DNA from: JAEZJZ01 sp050949055
GTDB lineage: Bacteria; Bacillota; UBA994; UBA5500
Assembly: GCA_050949055.1 (NCBI GenBank)
Contig: JBMNFA010000009.1
Location: 558,001-622,000, forward strand
Direction of reading: 5' to 3'
DNA length: 64,000 nt
Shown here: piece after piece, positions 7,779 to 18,276 of the stretch
Layout: every line of letters starts with the position of its first letter
Position numbering within the stretch: position 1 is the first letter of the stretch
The notes under the pieces: generated by a model
Told to the model about the DNA's origin: nothing
Databases searched by the model: none
Seen by the model: the letters and a program-made list of their open reading frames with translations, nothing else
Program-made: the position numbers and the translations under genes

Positions 7779-8273
7779 ATGGTTGAAATAAAGATTCCTC
7801 AGATCCTCTTCACCATAGTGAACGTCCTGGTGCTCTATGCTGCCTTGGCTCACTTCCTGTTCAAGCCGGTAAGAGAGTTCTTGGGCAAGCGGGAAGAGCA
7901 TGTGAAGAAGCAGTTGGCTGAGGCCGAGGAGAGCAGGGTCCAAGCTGCTCAGTTGGCGGAAGAATATGAACAGAAGCTGGCTGCAGCCAAAGAAGAGGCC
8001 CGCCACCTGATCGAGACTGCCACCAAGCAAGCTCAACGCAGCGGTTCGGAAATCGAGGCGGCCGCCCAAGAGCAAGCTCAGCAGTTGTTGGAGCGTGCGC
8101 GGAAGGAGATCGGCCTGGAGCGGGATAAAGCTCTCGCCTCTCTGCGGGACGAGATCAGCGATTTGGCAGTGCTGGCCGCTGGCCATCTGCTAGGCCAGAA
8201 GATGGATCAGCAGCAAGACGGACAGTTGGTGCAGGACTTCCTCAAAGGGATGGACAAGGCCCATGTCCAGTAA
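7779..8273 (+). CDS. atpF: F1Fo ATP synthase subunit b
   Basis: Peripheral-stalk subunit: one N-terminal membrane helix (about residues 6-27) followed by a long charged coiled coil rich in Glu, Ala, Gln and Lys. 164 residues, normal. AGGAGG nine bases before the ATG. Overlaps atpH by 11 bases. Confidence 0.93.
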   Translation: MVEIKIPQILFTIVNVLVLYAALAHFLFKPVREFLGKREEHVKKQLAEAEESRVQAAQLAEEYEQKLAAAKEEARHLIETATKQAQRSGSEIEAAAQEQAQQLLERARKEIGLERDKALASLRDEISDLAVLAAGHLLGQKMDQQQDGQLVQDFLKGMDKAHVQ

Positions 8274-8835
8274 CGTTGTAGCTAAACGCTATGCCACTGC
8301 GCTGTTTGAGGCGGCCAGTGAAGGGAAACAAGCGGATGTGGTGTCGGCAGACCTGTCGGCCCTGGCTTCCGCCCTGGGCGCTAGCCCCGAGTTGGCATTG
8401 ATCTGGAACCATAGGCAATTGACCGCCGAACAAAAACGTCTGATGTTGCAGCCGGCCCTCTCCCGCTTGTTGCAGTCGGAATTGACCAAGAATTTGGTCA
8501 ATCTGCTGTTCGAGAAGGACAGGGAGGCAGAGCTGGCCGACATCAACGAAGAGTATCAGGCCGCCCTGCGAGAGACAAGGCAGGAAGTGCTGGCGGAAGT
8601 AACCGTCATCCGGGAGTTGTCGGACGAGCAGCGGGCACGGCTGTCCCAGTTGGTGCAACGCTTGACCGGCTGTCGAACAGTCGAGCTTGAACAGCGGATT
8701 GACAAAGGTATACTCGGCGGCGTGATTTTGCGTGTGGGCGATAGGGTTTATGACGGTAGCCTGGCCCGTAGGTTGGATAGTCTAAGACGCCAGTTGAAGC
8801 AGGCGCAAGTTAAGCAAGCAGGGGTGAGTAGTTAA
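8263..8835 (+). CDS. atpH: F1Fo ATP synthase subunit delta
   Basis: 190-residue OSCP/delta subunit linking the peripheral stalk to the top of F1. The N-terminal AKRYATALFEAA segment and the C-terminal DKGILGGVILRVGDRVYDGSLARRL segment are family hallmarks. Starts inside the end of atpF and its stop directly abuts the atpA start codon. Confidence 0.94.
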   Translation: MSSNVVAKRYATALFEAASEGKQADVVSADLSALASALGASPELALIWNHRQLTAEQKRLMLQPALSRLLQSELTKNLVNLLFEKDREAELADINEEYQAALRETRQEVLAEVTVIRELSDEQRARLSQLVQRLTGCRTVELEQRIDKGILGGVILRVGDRVYDGSLARRLDSLRRQLKQAQVKQAGVSS

Positions 8836-10338
8836 ATGCGGCTCCGACCCGAAGAAATTAGTTCCATTCTGAGGCAACAGATTGAACAGCTGAATATCGA
8901 TATCGCCGTGGATGATGTGGGCACCGTGTTCTATGTGGGTGACGGTATTGCCCGCATTTACGGATTGACCAAGGCCATGGCCGGCGAGCTGTTGGAATTC
9001 CCCAACGGCGTCAACGGCATGGTTCTTAACCTGGAAGAGGACAACGTGGCCTGTGCCATCATGGGTGACGACACCGGCGTCAAAGAGGGCGACACCGTCC
9101 GTCGCACCGGTCGAGTCGTGCAGGTGCCGGTAGGCGAGAGTTTGATTGGCCGTGTGGTCAGCCCCTTGGGGCAGCCGTTGGACGGCCGCGGGCCCGTTCA
9201 ATCCAACAAGTTCCGTCCGGTAGAAGTGGTAGCACCCGGCGTCATTGAGCGTGAGCCGGTGAACACCCCGCTGCAAACCGGCATCAAGGCTATTGACTCG
9301 ATGATTCCCATCGGCCGCGGCCAACGTGAGCTGATCATCGGCGACCGTGGCACCGGCAAGACGGCGCTCGCTGTGGATACCATCATCAACCAGCGGGGCC
9401 AGGATGTGATTTGCATCTACGTGGCTATCGGCCAAAAGGCCTCCACCGTTCACCGCATCTGGCGTACGCTGGAAGAGCGGGGGGCCATGGATTACACCAT
9501 CATCGTCTCCGCCACTGCTGCCGAATCGGCACCGCTGCAGTTCTTGGCCCCCTATGCTGGCGTGGCTATGGGCGAGGAATTCATGTGGAACGGCAAAGAC
9601 GTGTTGGTGGTATACGATGACCTCAGTAAGCACGCCGTGGCCTATCGCGCCATGTCGCTGCTCATTCGGCGTCCCCCTGGTCGCGAGGCTTATCCGGGCG
9701 ACGTCTTTTACCTGCATTCGCGCCTCTTGGAGCGCGCTGCCAAGCTTTCAGATCAATACGGCGGCGGATCCATCACCGCCCTGCCGATTATCGAAACCCA
9801 GGCTGGCGACGTATCGGCCTATATTCCGACCAACGTCATCTCCATCACCGATGGACAGATCTTCTTGGAGGGCGAACTGTTCTATGCCGGATTCCGCCCT
9901 GCGGTTAACGCCGGACTCTCCGTCTCCCGTGTCGGTAGCAAGGCCCAGATTAAGGCTATGCGCCAGGTAGCCGGTCGTCTGCGTATCGACCTGGCCCAGT
10001 ATCGCGACTTGGCCGCCTTCGTGCAGCTCGGTTCCGACCTGGATCGCGCAACCAGAGCCCGCCTTACCCGCGGCGAACGGTTGCAGGAGTTGCTCAAGCA
10101 ACCTGAGGCTAACCCGATGCCGGTAGAGGAGCAAGTAGCTGTCCTTTATGCGGGCATCAACGGGCATCTGGATAGCGTTGAACTGCACCGGGTAACTGCC
10201 TTTGCGGATCAGCTCTTGCGCTATCTGCGCGAGTCTCGCTCGGAGATCTTGAAGAAGATCCGCGTCGAGAAGGAAATGAAAGAGGATACCGTAGAGGCAC
10301 TGGAAGGCGCTATCGTAGAGTTCAAGAAGATTTTCTAA
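8836..10338 (+). CDS. atpA: F1Fo ATP synthase subunit alpha
   Basis: Non-catalytic nucleotide-binding subunit of the F1 hexamer, 500 residues. The P-loop GDRGTGKT is at residues 169-176; the N-terminal domain begins with RPEEISSILRQQIEQ. The ATG immediately follows the atpH stop, and GGGGTGAG in the end of atpH serves as ribosome site. Unlike most operons, a 198-base gap with a dispersed repeat separates it from atpG. Confidence 0.97.
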   Translation: MRLRPEEISSILRQQIEQLNIDIAVDDVGTVFYVGDGIARIYGLTKAMAGELLEFPNGVNGMVLNLEEDNVACAIMGDDTGVKEGDTVRRTGRVVQVPVGESLIGRVVSPLGQPLDGRGPVQSNKFRPVEVVAPGVIEREPVNTPLQTGIKAIDSMIPIGRGQRELIIGDRGTGKTALAVDTIINQRGQDVICIYVAIGQKASTVHRIWRTLEERGAMDYTIIVSATAAESAPLQFLAPYAGVAMGEEFMWNGKDVLVVYDDLSKHAVAYRAMSLLIRRPPGREAYPGDVFYLHSRLLERAAKLSDQYGGGSITALPIIETQAGDVSAYIPTNVISITDGQIFLEGELFYAGFRPAVNAGLSVSRVGSKAQIKAMRQVAGRLRIDLAQYRDLAAFVQLGSDLDRATRARLTRGERLQELLKQPEANPMPVEEQVAVLYAGINGHLDSVELHRVTAFADQLLRYLRESRSEILKKIRVEKEMKEDTVEALEGAIVEFKKIF

Positions 10339-10536
10339 TCTCACATCACGGAACAGAGTCTCTGTCTGTCAGGGGCTTCACGCCCCCGGTGTCATCCTGA
10401 ACGAAGTGAAGGAGCTAGGTTCTTCGCAGAGCTCAGAGTGACCCTAGCAGGCCGAAGCATATTCCCGTCAGAATGAATGTTGCACTGTGAGCATCAGCTT
10501 TTTGCCATTTATGCAGTCGGAAGGTAGTGATAACAG
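10339..10536 (+). repeat. dispersed repeat inside the atp operon (atpA-atpG gap)
   Basis: The gap contains GTCATCCTGAACGAAGTGAA near 10391, a sequence type seen as a dispersed repeat in many bacterial genomes, ending near 10443 in GAGTGAC, a rough inverted counterpart of the outer end. A short GGGGCTTCACGCCCC hairpin precedes it. It looks like an inserted REP/MITE-like element that has not broken the operon; no strong terminator with T-run is visible. Confidence 0.55.
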
Positions 10537-11397
10537 TTGGCTACCATGCAGGATATCCGCAGAAGGACTAAGTCGGTCCAGAATATCGAGAAGATTACCC
10601 GTGCGATGAAGATGGTCTCTGCAGCCAAGCTGCGGCGAGCGCAGACTACTTTGTTTGCAGCCCGTCCCTATGCTGACAAAATGCAGGACGTGTTGCGACG
10701 CCTGGGTAGTCATACCGATACTTCTCTGCATGCCTTGCTCAGCACTCGCGAGATCAAGAAAGTCGGATTCGTGGTGATCACTTCCGACCGTGGCCTGGCC
10801 GGTGGGTTTAGTGCCAACGTCATTCGCGCGGCAGAGAAGGCTATGCAGTCTTACGACCGCGAACAGCTCGCCCTGATCACCATCGGGCGCAAAGGCCGGG
10901 ACTATTTCCGGCGGCGCAACTATCAAATCGTAGGCGATTTCGTCGGCTTGGGTGAGGAGATCGGCTTCACGCAGGCCAGAACCATCGCCCAATCGATTAT
11001 CGAGCTTTATCTCAGCGGATTGCTGGATGAAGTCCAGCTGGTCTATCCGCAGTTTATCAATACTGTCACCCAGCGCCAGACTGTCACTCGCCTCTTGCCT
11101 TTGCAGGCTCCCGAGGCGGAGCAGAGCAAAGCAGCCGAATCGGAGTATCTGTTTGAGCCGTCTCCGCAAGCGGTGCTGGATAACCTGTTACCTCGTTATG
11201 TGGCTACCTTGGTCTATCGGGCTTTGCTCGAATCGAAGGCCAGCGAACATGGCGCTCGCATGGCCGCCATGGACGCCGCCACCAAGAACGCCGAAGAGCT
11301 AATTAAGGAACTTACACTCAGTTTCAACCGTGCCCGTCAGGCCGCCATCACCCGCGAGATCTCCGAAATCGTGGGTGGCGCCGAGGCATTGAAGTAA
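10537..11397 (+). CDS. atpG: F1Fo ATP synthase subunit gamma
   Basis: Central rotor shaft, 286 residues. The N-terminal MQDIRRRTKSVQNIEKITRA helix and the C-terminal ARQAAITREISEIVGGAEAL helix form the rotating coiled coil. I prefer the TTG at 10537 to the ATG three codons later: AAGGT at 10521-10525 is 11 bases before the TTG but 20 before the ATG, and family members commonly start two or three residues before the QDI motif. Confidence 0.95.
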   Translation: MATMQDIRRRTKSVQNIEKITRAMKMVSAAKLRRAQTTLFAARPYADKMQDVLRRLGSHTDTSLHALLSTREIKKVGFVVITSDRGLAGGFSANVIRAAEKAMQSYDREQLALITIGRKGRDYFRRRNYQIVGDFVGLGEEIGFTQARTIAQSIIELYLSGLLDEVQLVYPQFINTVTQRQTVTRLLPLQAPEAEQSKAAESEYLFEPSPQAVLDNLLPRYVATLVYRALLESKASEHGARMAAMDAATKNAEELIKELTLSFNRARQAAITREISEIVGGAEALK

Positions 11398-11409
11398 GGA
11401 GGACTAGCC

Positions 11410-12831
<1,422 letters not shown>

Positions 12832-13254
12832 ATGGCTACTCTGCGCCTAGAGGTCGTCACCCCTGTTCGCATCGTCCACAGCCAGGAAGCCAACCTGGTA
12901 ATCGCGAATACGATGGACGGCGAGATCGGCGTCATGGCCGGCCACATCCCATTGGTGACAGTGCTGATTCCGGGAGTGATGCGGGTGAAAGACGATTCAG
13001 AGGGTGAACAACGGATCGCCATCAGCGGCGGATTCCTGGAAGTTAGTCCGGACAGCAAGCTGACCGTATTGGCCGAAACGGCCGAAATGGCCGAAGAAAT
13101 AGATGTGGAGCGGGCCCGGCGGGCTCGGGAGCGGGCGCTGCAGCGCCTCAGCGGCAACGCCGCAGGAGAAGTGGACGTGTTGCGGGCCGAGCTGGCACTG
13201 AGGCGTGCCATCGCCCGGCTGCAAGCCGCCGGTGCCTCAATAGAAGAGCAATGA
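12832..13254 (+). CDS. atpC: F1Fo ATP synthase subunit epsilon
   Basis: 140-residue rotor subunit: N-terminal beta-sandwich beginning LRLEVVTPVRIV, with the GEIGVMAGHIPLVT motif, then a C-terminal helical hairpin rich in Arg and Ala (residues about 88-138) that can inhibit ATP hydrolysis. Start codon directly follows atpD; the stop overlaps the next gene by four bases. Confidence 0.95.
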   Translation: MATLRLEVVTPVRIVHSQEANLVIANTMDGEIGVMAGHIPLVTVLIPGVMRVKDDSEGEQRIAISGGFLEVSPDSKLTVLAETAEMAEEIDVERARRARERALQRLSGNAAGEVDVLRAELALRRAIARLQAAGASIEEQ

Positions 13255-13634
13255 GCAAGCAGCGAGTGAGCGATGAGGCCGAACGGGAAGCCCGGCGCAA
13301 ATTGCAGGAGGCCGGCCAGCTGGAACAGGCCATCGCCGTAGGCGTTGGCGGTCCCCCGCAACTAAGGCGAACGGAGCGCAGGGCCTATTTGGGACAATTC
13401 CCCGAGCAGGTGCTGGCAGTTGCCGCCAAGCAGGAACTGGACGGCAAGCAGGTCCCCGACCAGCTGCGCGCAGCGCTCAGCGATGCTCGCTGCAAACACG
13501 TCTATCTGGATGCCGACGTGCTTTCCAAAGCTGATCCCATCTTGCGCTTGATTAGGGAGCGGGATCTGCCGTATACCATCGTCCACTCACCGGAATACCG
13601 CGGCGACGCCGCCGTGGTGCTCACCACTGAATAA
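13251..13634 (+). CDS. YueI-like (DUF1694) protein
   Basis: 127 residues. The segment GGPPQLRRTERRAYLGQFPE (about 28-47) matches the YueI/DUF1694 pattern of a G-PQ-ERR-YLG-F motif; the rest looks like a small Rossmann-like alpha/beta domain. Function unknown. ATGA overlap with atpC shows it is the last gene of the operon; an intrinsic terminator follows 17 bases after the stop. Confidence 0.7.
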   Translation: MSKQRVSDEAEREARRKLQEAGQLEQAIAVGVGGPPQLRRTERRAYLGQFPEQVLAVAAKQELDGKQVPDQLRAALSDARCKHVYLDADVLSKADPILRLIRERDLPYTIVHSPEYRGDAAVVLTTE

Positions 13635-13651
13635 ACAATCGCATAATACAG

Positions 13652-13677
13652 GCCGAGGGATGAGCCCTCGGCTTTTT
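13652..13677 (+). terminator. intrinsic terminator of the atp operon
   Basis: GCCGAGGG (13652-13659) pairs with CCCTCGGC (13665-13672), loop ATGAG, followed by TTTTT. Confidence 0.88.
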
Positions 13678-14042
13678 CCATCCCTGGTGGGTCTTTCGGG
13701 GCGGTTCCGAAGAACCCACCTCGTCGTTGTTCGGGCGCAGGTTCCGTCAGGACCCACATTCCTCGCAGAGTTCATGTCGAGCTTGTCGGAGCATTCAAAC
13801 AAACACTTTCGAGGAAAGCGCCGCCCCTGCTGTTTCATAGTTAATCGATCTACCCAGTTTTGTGTTTAGCTCTCCTGCAATTGGCAATACTTTCTGCTAG
13901 AAGTGCGTCACGTCTGTAACTCCATAACGCCAACCTTTCGGCTCCTGAAATCGGTTGGACTGGGCCTTGACGCAGCATGGCAGGACCTCGCTTCACAAGA
14001 ACCCTGGTAGGTTTGGGAATAACTAATTGGAGGAGAAGTAAC
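13678..14042 (+). other. 365-base gap with inverted-repeat debris
   Basis: Holds a hairpin at about 13686-13720 (GGTGGGT arm with AACCCACC) whose loop resembles that of the terminator at 23727, and a fragment near 13773 (CATGTCGAGCTTGTCGGAG) similar to the sequence near 26064. GGAGGAGAAG at 14030-14039 is the ribosome site of the next gene. No gene seen. Confidence 0.5.
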
Positions 14043-14807
14043 ATGCGTAGATTTGCGGTAGTCGCTTTTGCCAGTTTGCTGCTCTGTGGCAGTGGGGCGG
14101 CCTGGCACGCTCTGCGCACGGAACCGGCCATCGACTTGGTGGCGGTGATGCAGGGCACTGGCGCTGCACTGTTGGAGGTGACAGTGGACACCTGGTGTCC
14201 AGTGGAAGAGCCGATCAACTCGGCTGACGACGCCGGTCGCGTGTTGCAGCGAGTGCTGGAGGGAATGGGATACGGGCAGCGGGGACCAATTGGGCTGGAC
14301 ACCCAGCGTGTGGACGACGGCATTTCGCCCTTCGTCACCTACGAGGCCAGAATAGAGATCACCGAGGGAGCTGGCAGGTCGCTCTTGGCAACGGTGCAAT
14401 CCACCGATGCCGGGGAAGAGCAGAGCACTTATCTCTTCATGAGCCTCACCGATCGCTCCACCGCCCCGGAGCTGGCTTCCATGCATGCCTTGCTGACCAA
14501 AGGCACCGGAATGCTGGGGGTAGCCTCGCCCAAGGCTACCCAATTGATCGGAACCATCTCCGGGCGGCTGACGCCAGATCAAGTGGCGACCATCGTCTCG
14601 CAGGTGATGGCTGGCACCGAAGCCGAGCTAAAAAGCATATATAACGATGGCCCTTTGGTTAGCGTCAGCGGCTATTCGGAGCGGATTAAGGAGAGCACGC
14701 GGATCATGGAGGGGCAAGTCAACGTCAACCTGGCCCTGCGCTACGACGAACAGGAGCAGCTCACTTGGGTTTATCTCGGTTGCCCCAGCGTCTGGGAGTC
14801 GGTGTAG
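14043..14807 (+). CDS. ywmB: YwmB-like secreted protein (DUF1779)
   Basis: 254 residues with an N-terminal signal peptide (MRRFAVVAFASLLLCGSGAAWHA). The body is about the size of YwmB, whose fold resembles the TATA-box-binding-protein repeat. The call rests mainly on size, export signal and position immediately before murA and spoIID, as in Bacillus; detailed motifs are not strong. I choose the ATG at 14043 because GGAGGAGAAG lies just before it; the upstream ATG at 13977 has no such site. Likely acts outside the membrane, role unknown. Confidence 0.7.
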   Translation: MRRFAVVAFASLLLCGSGAAWHALRTEPAIDLVAVMQGTGAALLEVTVDTWCPVEEPINSADDAGRVLQRVLEGMGYGQRGPIGLDTQRVDDGISPFVTYEARIEITEGAGRSLLATVQSTDAGEEQSTYLFMSLTDRSTAPELASMHALLTKGTGMLGVASPKATQLIGTISGRLTPDQVATIVSQVMAGTEAELKSIYNDGPLVSVSGYSERIKESTRIMEGQVNVNLALRYDEQEQLTWVYLGCPSVWESV

Positions 14808-14882
14808 CAGGCGCCTCTGCCCAAAACGCCTATACCCATTGCACTTGCAGTCTAGAGTGAGTCGACATCTGGAGGTGGCCTA

Positions 14883-16136
14883 GTGGCTGAGATTCGCATA
14901 ATAGGCGGTCGTCCTTTGCGGGGCAGCGTCGAAATTTCGGGGGCAAAGAACGCAGCTTTACCCATCTTGGCCGCTGCACTGTTGGCTGCTGATGGCGAGA
15001 GCAAGCTGCTTTCGGTACCCCGTCTCAACGACGTGACAGTGATGCTGCAACTGCTGCGCACTTTGGGCTTGACCATCGAGACCGATAGCGAAGGGGCGAT
15101 TTATATCAGCGCTGGCGAGCTAAGGAGCTGCGAAGCGCCCTACTCGCTGGTCAGCAAAATGCGGGCATCCGCCCTGATCATGGGTCCCCTGTTGGCTCGC
15201 ATGGGCCGGGCACGCATCTCCCTGCCTGGCGGCTGTGCTATCGGCACCCGCCCCATCGACCTGCACCTGAAAGGTTTTGCTGCTTTGGGAGCGGATATCA
15301 CTTTGGGACATGGGTGCATCGAACTAAGCTGTCGCGAACTGAGGGGCACCAAGATCTATCTGGATTATCCCAGTGTCGGGGCCACCGAAAACATTCTCAC
15401 CGCAGCCGTGCTGGCCAAGGGTAGCACCATTTTGGAGAACGCCGCCACCGAGCCCGAGGTGGTCGATTTGGCTATCTACTTGAGCAAAATGGGGGCACAG
15501 ATCAGCGGAGCGGGCACCGCCCGCGTCGAAGTGGACGGTGTTCCTTCGCTGCGAGGGGCGGAGCATCGCATCATCCCCGACCGCATCGAGGCAGGGACCT
15601 ATCTGGTCGCCGCCCTCCTGGCGCAGGGAACGGTCACCCTGCAGCACGTGGAAAGCCGCCACCTCACTCCGGTCCTTTACAAATTGCACGAAGCCGGGGT
15701 GAACGTTCAGGAAGGCGAGCAATCGCTGACTGTGCATAGCCCCCGCTGGATAAAGCCCATCGACATCCAGACGTTGCCCCATCCCGGATTTCCTACGGAT
15801 ATGCAGCCCCAGTTCATGGCCCTGCTCACCCAGGCCATGGGGACCAGCATCTTGACCGAGACAGTATTTGAGAACCGGCTGATGCACGTACCGGAGCTCT
15901 GCCGCATGGGGGCCAACATCAAGGCCCGCGGGCGGCAGGCCATCGTCTATGGTCCCACACAACTCACCGGCGCCCGCGTCGCCGCCAGTGACCTGCGGGC
16001 CGGCGCAGCCCTCGTGCTGGCCGGCCTGGCCGCTCAAGGCGAAACCGTCGTCACTGCGGCGGAGCACATCGACCGCGGCTACGTTGGCCTGGTGGAGAAG
16101 CTGCGCTCCCTCGGTGCCGACATCGCACGCAGCTAG
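14883..16136 (+). CDS. murA: UDP-N-acetylglucosamine 1-carboxyvinyltransferase
   Basis: First committed step of peptidoglycan synthesis: transfers enolpyruvate from PEP to UDP-GlcNAc. 417 residues. The N-terminal GGRPLRGSVEISGAKNAALP carries the catalytic Lys22-Asn23 pair; the active-site loop LPGGCAIGTRPIDLHL has C118, so a fosfomycin-sensitive enzyme is expected. GTG start with CTGGAGGTGG upstream. Neighbours ywmB and spoIID match the Bacillus murAA locus. Confidence 0.97.
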   Translation: MAEIRIIGGRPLRGSVEISGAKNAALPILAAALLAADGESKLLSVPRLNDVTVMLQLLRTLGLTIETDSEGAIYISAGELRSCEAPYSLVSKMRASALIMGPLLARMGRARISLPGGCAIGTRPIDLHLKGFAALGADITLGHGCIELSCRELRGTKIYLDYPSVGATENILTAAVLAKGSTILENAATEPEVVDLAIYLSKMGAQISGAGTARVEVDGVPSLRGAEHRIIPDRIEAGTYLVAALLAQGTVTLQHVESRHLTPVLYKLHEAGVNVQEGEQSLTVHSPRWIKPIDIQTLPHPGFPTDMQPQFMALLTQAMGTSILTETVFENRLMHVPELCRMGANIKARGRQAIVYGPTQLTGARVAASDLRAGAALVLAGLAAQGETVVTAAEHIDRGYVGLVEKLRSLGADIARS

Positions 16137-16137
16137 G

Positions 16138-16203
16138 GGAGACAGAGGGACGTACAATTTGTCCCCCTCGCAAGGGGGACAAATTGTACGTCCCTCTGTC
16201 TCC
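16138..16203 (+). repeat. perfect 30-bp inverted repeat between convergent genes
   Basis: Arms 16138-16167 and 16174-16203 are exact reverse complements, loop of 6. The arm carries GACAGAGGGACGTAC, nearly the same outer half as the element at 4122. It lies exactly between the convergent murA and ypmS-like stop codons and may also terminate both, though there is no T-run. Confidence 0.85.
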
Positions 16204-16763
16204 TACTTCTGTTCCAGCTTCAGCTGCCCGTTCTTCACCGCCAGGCTGCTGAGCTGTAGATTATGGAACACCTCTTGGCCCATGTCCACCAGCAGGCGGC
16301 CGTCCGAGAAGGAGACTCCAGGCGGCATCACGTCCTGCATCCGGCTCAGCACCTGCTGCACCGGCACCGGGACTGCCCCCAGCTTGGTAGCCTGCAGCTC
16401 TATGGACAGCTGTCCTTCCGTGAGGGCTGGCCGCGCCTTGGCCGAAACCGCCAACACCTTCGCCCCCGAGTCCACCGCCAACGACACCCTCATGCTGTCC
16501 TGCAGCAGTTCCACGTCCACCCCCTGGATGCGGTCGTCCATTTTTGCTGACCGGATCATCTCCACAAACAGCGCTTTCACCTCGTTGCCGCTGAGGCTGA
16601 TCGGCAGCTGAGCATCCCGGGCTGCCCGCAGGCGATCCTTTAAAGCATCCACGTCCACCGTGCTCTGCAAATTCACATCATCCTCTGGGCTCAAGCTGAA
16701 CCAGACATAGGCTCCGCCCACCACAAGAATCACCAATAGAGAGATCAATATCCTCCGCCACAT
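16203..16763 (-). CDS. YpmS-like membrane-anchored protein (DUF2140)
   Basis: 186 residues: one N-terminal membrane helix (about residues 4-23) and an extracytoplasmic domain. The ISLSGNEVKALF segment near residue 55 and overall size resemble B. subtilis YpmS (DUF2140). Function unknown. ATG with GGAGTGAGGA upstream on the minus strand. It is convergent with murA and divergent from spoIID, so it is its own transcription unit. Confidence 0.6.
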   Translation of the reverse strand: MWRRILISLLVILVVGGAYVWFSLSPEDDVNLQSTVDVDALKDRLRAARDAQLPISLSGNEVKALFVEMIRSAKMDDRIQGVDVELLQDSMRVSLAVDSGAKVLAVSAKARPALTEGQLSIELQATKLGAVPVPVQQVLSRMQDVMPPGVSFSDGRLLVDMGQEVFHNLQLSSLAVKNGQLKLEQK

Positions 16764-17085
16764 AGTTCCTCACTCCCCTCAATTCCGCAACGCGATCACC
16801 CAAAATCGAACGATAACCACACCCATCTCCAACAGCCCATCTCTCAACAGTTCCCTGACCGGCAGGTAATTCAACTGTAGCTTCATGCCTGATGTGTTAA
16901 CTATATCACTTCCCCCGGACAAGTCATATTTCCCCTTTCCCCCAAATATCCTTATGTGTAGGGTTGTCCTCCCCAAGGGGCGCCCCACACCCAAGCGCGG
17001 CTGCAGGGCTTCGCGATGAGTGTCATTCCACTAATATTGGACGTCTTGTTGCGCAAAAAGTACCAGAAGGGATGGGGCTACCACC
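16764..17085. other. divergent intergenic region, no gene seen
   Basis: 322 bases between the ypmS-like gene (minus) and spoIID (plus). Contains a candidate sigma-E promoter at 17032-17061; nothing else recognised. Confidence 0.5.
17032..17061 (+). promoter_or_regulatory. candidate sigma-E promoter for spoIID
   Basis: TAATATT (17032-17038) fits the sigma-E -35 consensus KMATATT; after 15 bases comes CAAAAAGT, five of eight matches to CATACAMT. The implied start is only about 20 bases before the gene. spoIID is sigma-E dependent in Bacillus. Confidence 0.33.
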
Positions 17086-18072
17086 GTGCTACGTGCCATC
17101 ACCGTCGTCTTTCTCTCCGTCGTCGTAGTCCTAATCGGCATCCCCGCCCTGGTGGTTGGGGGTTTTGGGCAAGGGCAGGCAGAGCCGCAACCGGAGCCGT
17201 ACAATCCCACCATCCGCCTTTACCTGGGGAACAGCAAGCAAGTGATCAGCATCGGTCTGGAGGACTACATCAAAGGGGTGGTCGCTGCCGAGATGCCGGC
17301 CTCCTTCGAATTGGAAGCCCTCAAAGCCCAGGCTGTCGCCGCCCGCACCTACGTGGTCAAACGGGCACGTCTGTTTGGCGGTTCCGGATGCGACTCCCAC
17401 CCGCAAGCCGACGTCTGCGACAATCCTGCCCACTGCCAGGCCTGGGTGCCCACCTCCGAGCTGCAGCAACGCTGGGGGATGATCGACTACCAGACCTATT
17501 GGGGCAAAATTTCCTCCGCCGTGGCTGCCACCGCCGGCGAGATTATCACCTATCAGGGGGTGGCCATCGATCCGGTTTTCCATTCCACCTGCGGAGGTCG
17601 CACCGAGGACGCGGGCAACGTGTGGCAGAAGTCGCTGCCCTATCTACAGCCGGTGGAATGCACCTACTGCGCCGAATCGCCCAAACTGCACACCGAGCAG
17701 CGCTACAGCCTGACCGCGTTCCTCACCGCCGTGGTGGGGCAGGATGCCGCCGTCCAGGTGATGGCTCAACAAGCCAAGAGTGGCACCTCGCCGCTCGGCA
17801 TCAGGTCTCAAACCTCCACCGGACGGGTGGCCTCCGTTAGCATCGGCAGTCGTACCGTCAAAGCCACCGAACTGCGCTATCTGCTGGGCCTCTACTCCAC
17901 CAACTTCACCTGCGAGCTGGAGGGCGACTCCATCGTCTTCCACGTGCAAGGCTATGGCCACGGGGTGGGGATGTGCCAGTACGGGGCGGACGGCATGGCG
18001 GCGGTGGGGCACGACTATCGGCAGATCATCAATCACTACTATCGTGGGACCATGATTGCCAATCTACGCTAG
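17086..18072 (+). CDS. spoIID: stage II sporulation protein D (lytic transglycosylase)
   Basis: Membrane-anchored peptidoglycan lytic transglycosylase of the DMP engulfment machine. 328 residues; N-terminal membrane helix (about 4-26). The conserved EDYIKGVVAAEMPASF segment holds the catalytic Glu at E69, followed by ALKAQAVAARTYV; later HSTCGGRTEDAGNVW and GYGHGVGMCQYGADGMA are SpoIID signatures. GTG start at 17086 after AGAAGGGATGGGG. SpoIIP and SpoIIM are not in the window. Confidence 0.94.
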   Translation: MLRAITVVFLSVVVVLIGIPALVVGGFGQGQAEPQPEPYNPTIRLYLGNSKQVISIGLEDYIKGVVAAEMPASFELEALKAQAVAARTYVVKRARLFGGSGCDSHPQADVCDNPAHCQAWVPTSELQQRWGMIDYQTYWGKISSAVAATAGEIITYQGVAIDPVFHSTCGGRTEDAGNVWQKSLPYLQPVECTYCAESPKLHTEQRYSLTAFLTAVVGQDAAVQVMAQQAKSGTSPLGIRSQTSTGRVASVSIGSRTVKATELRYLLGLYSTNFTCELEGDSIVFHVQGYGHGVGMCQYGADGMAAVGHDYRQIINHYYRGTMIANLR

Positions 18073-18276
18073 CGCTCTTATCACTATCTCCGCGATTGCC
18101 GACGCAAGAAATCTACCAATATTCCTAAAAGTCCATATTTCTGTGTCGATTCGCTGGCGAATTTCCTGTAAACTGGGGATGAATAACCGCGATGCGTGTC
18201 GAATTATGTTATAGAGATGTATGTGAATGCAATCGGTCTGCTAGTTTCACGGCTACGAAGGAATCATTTATTGGGG

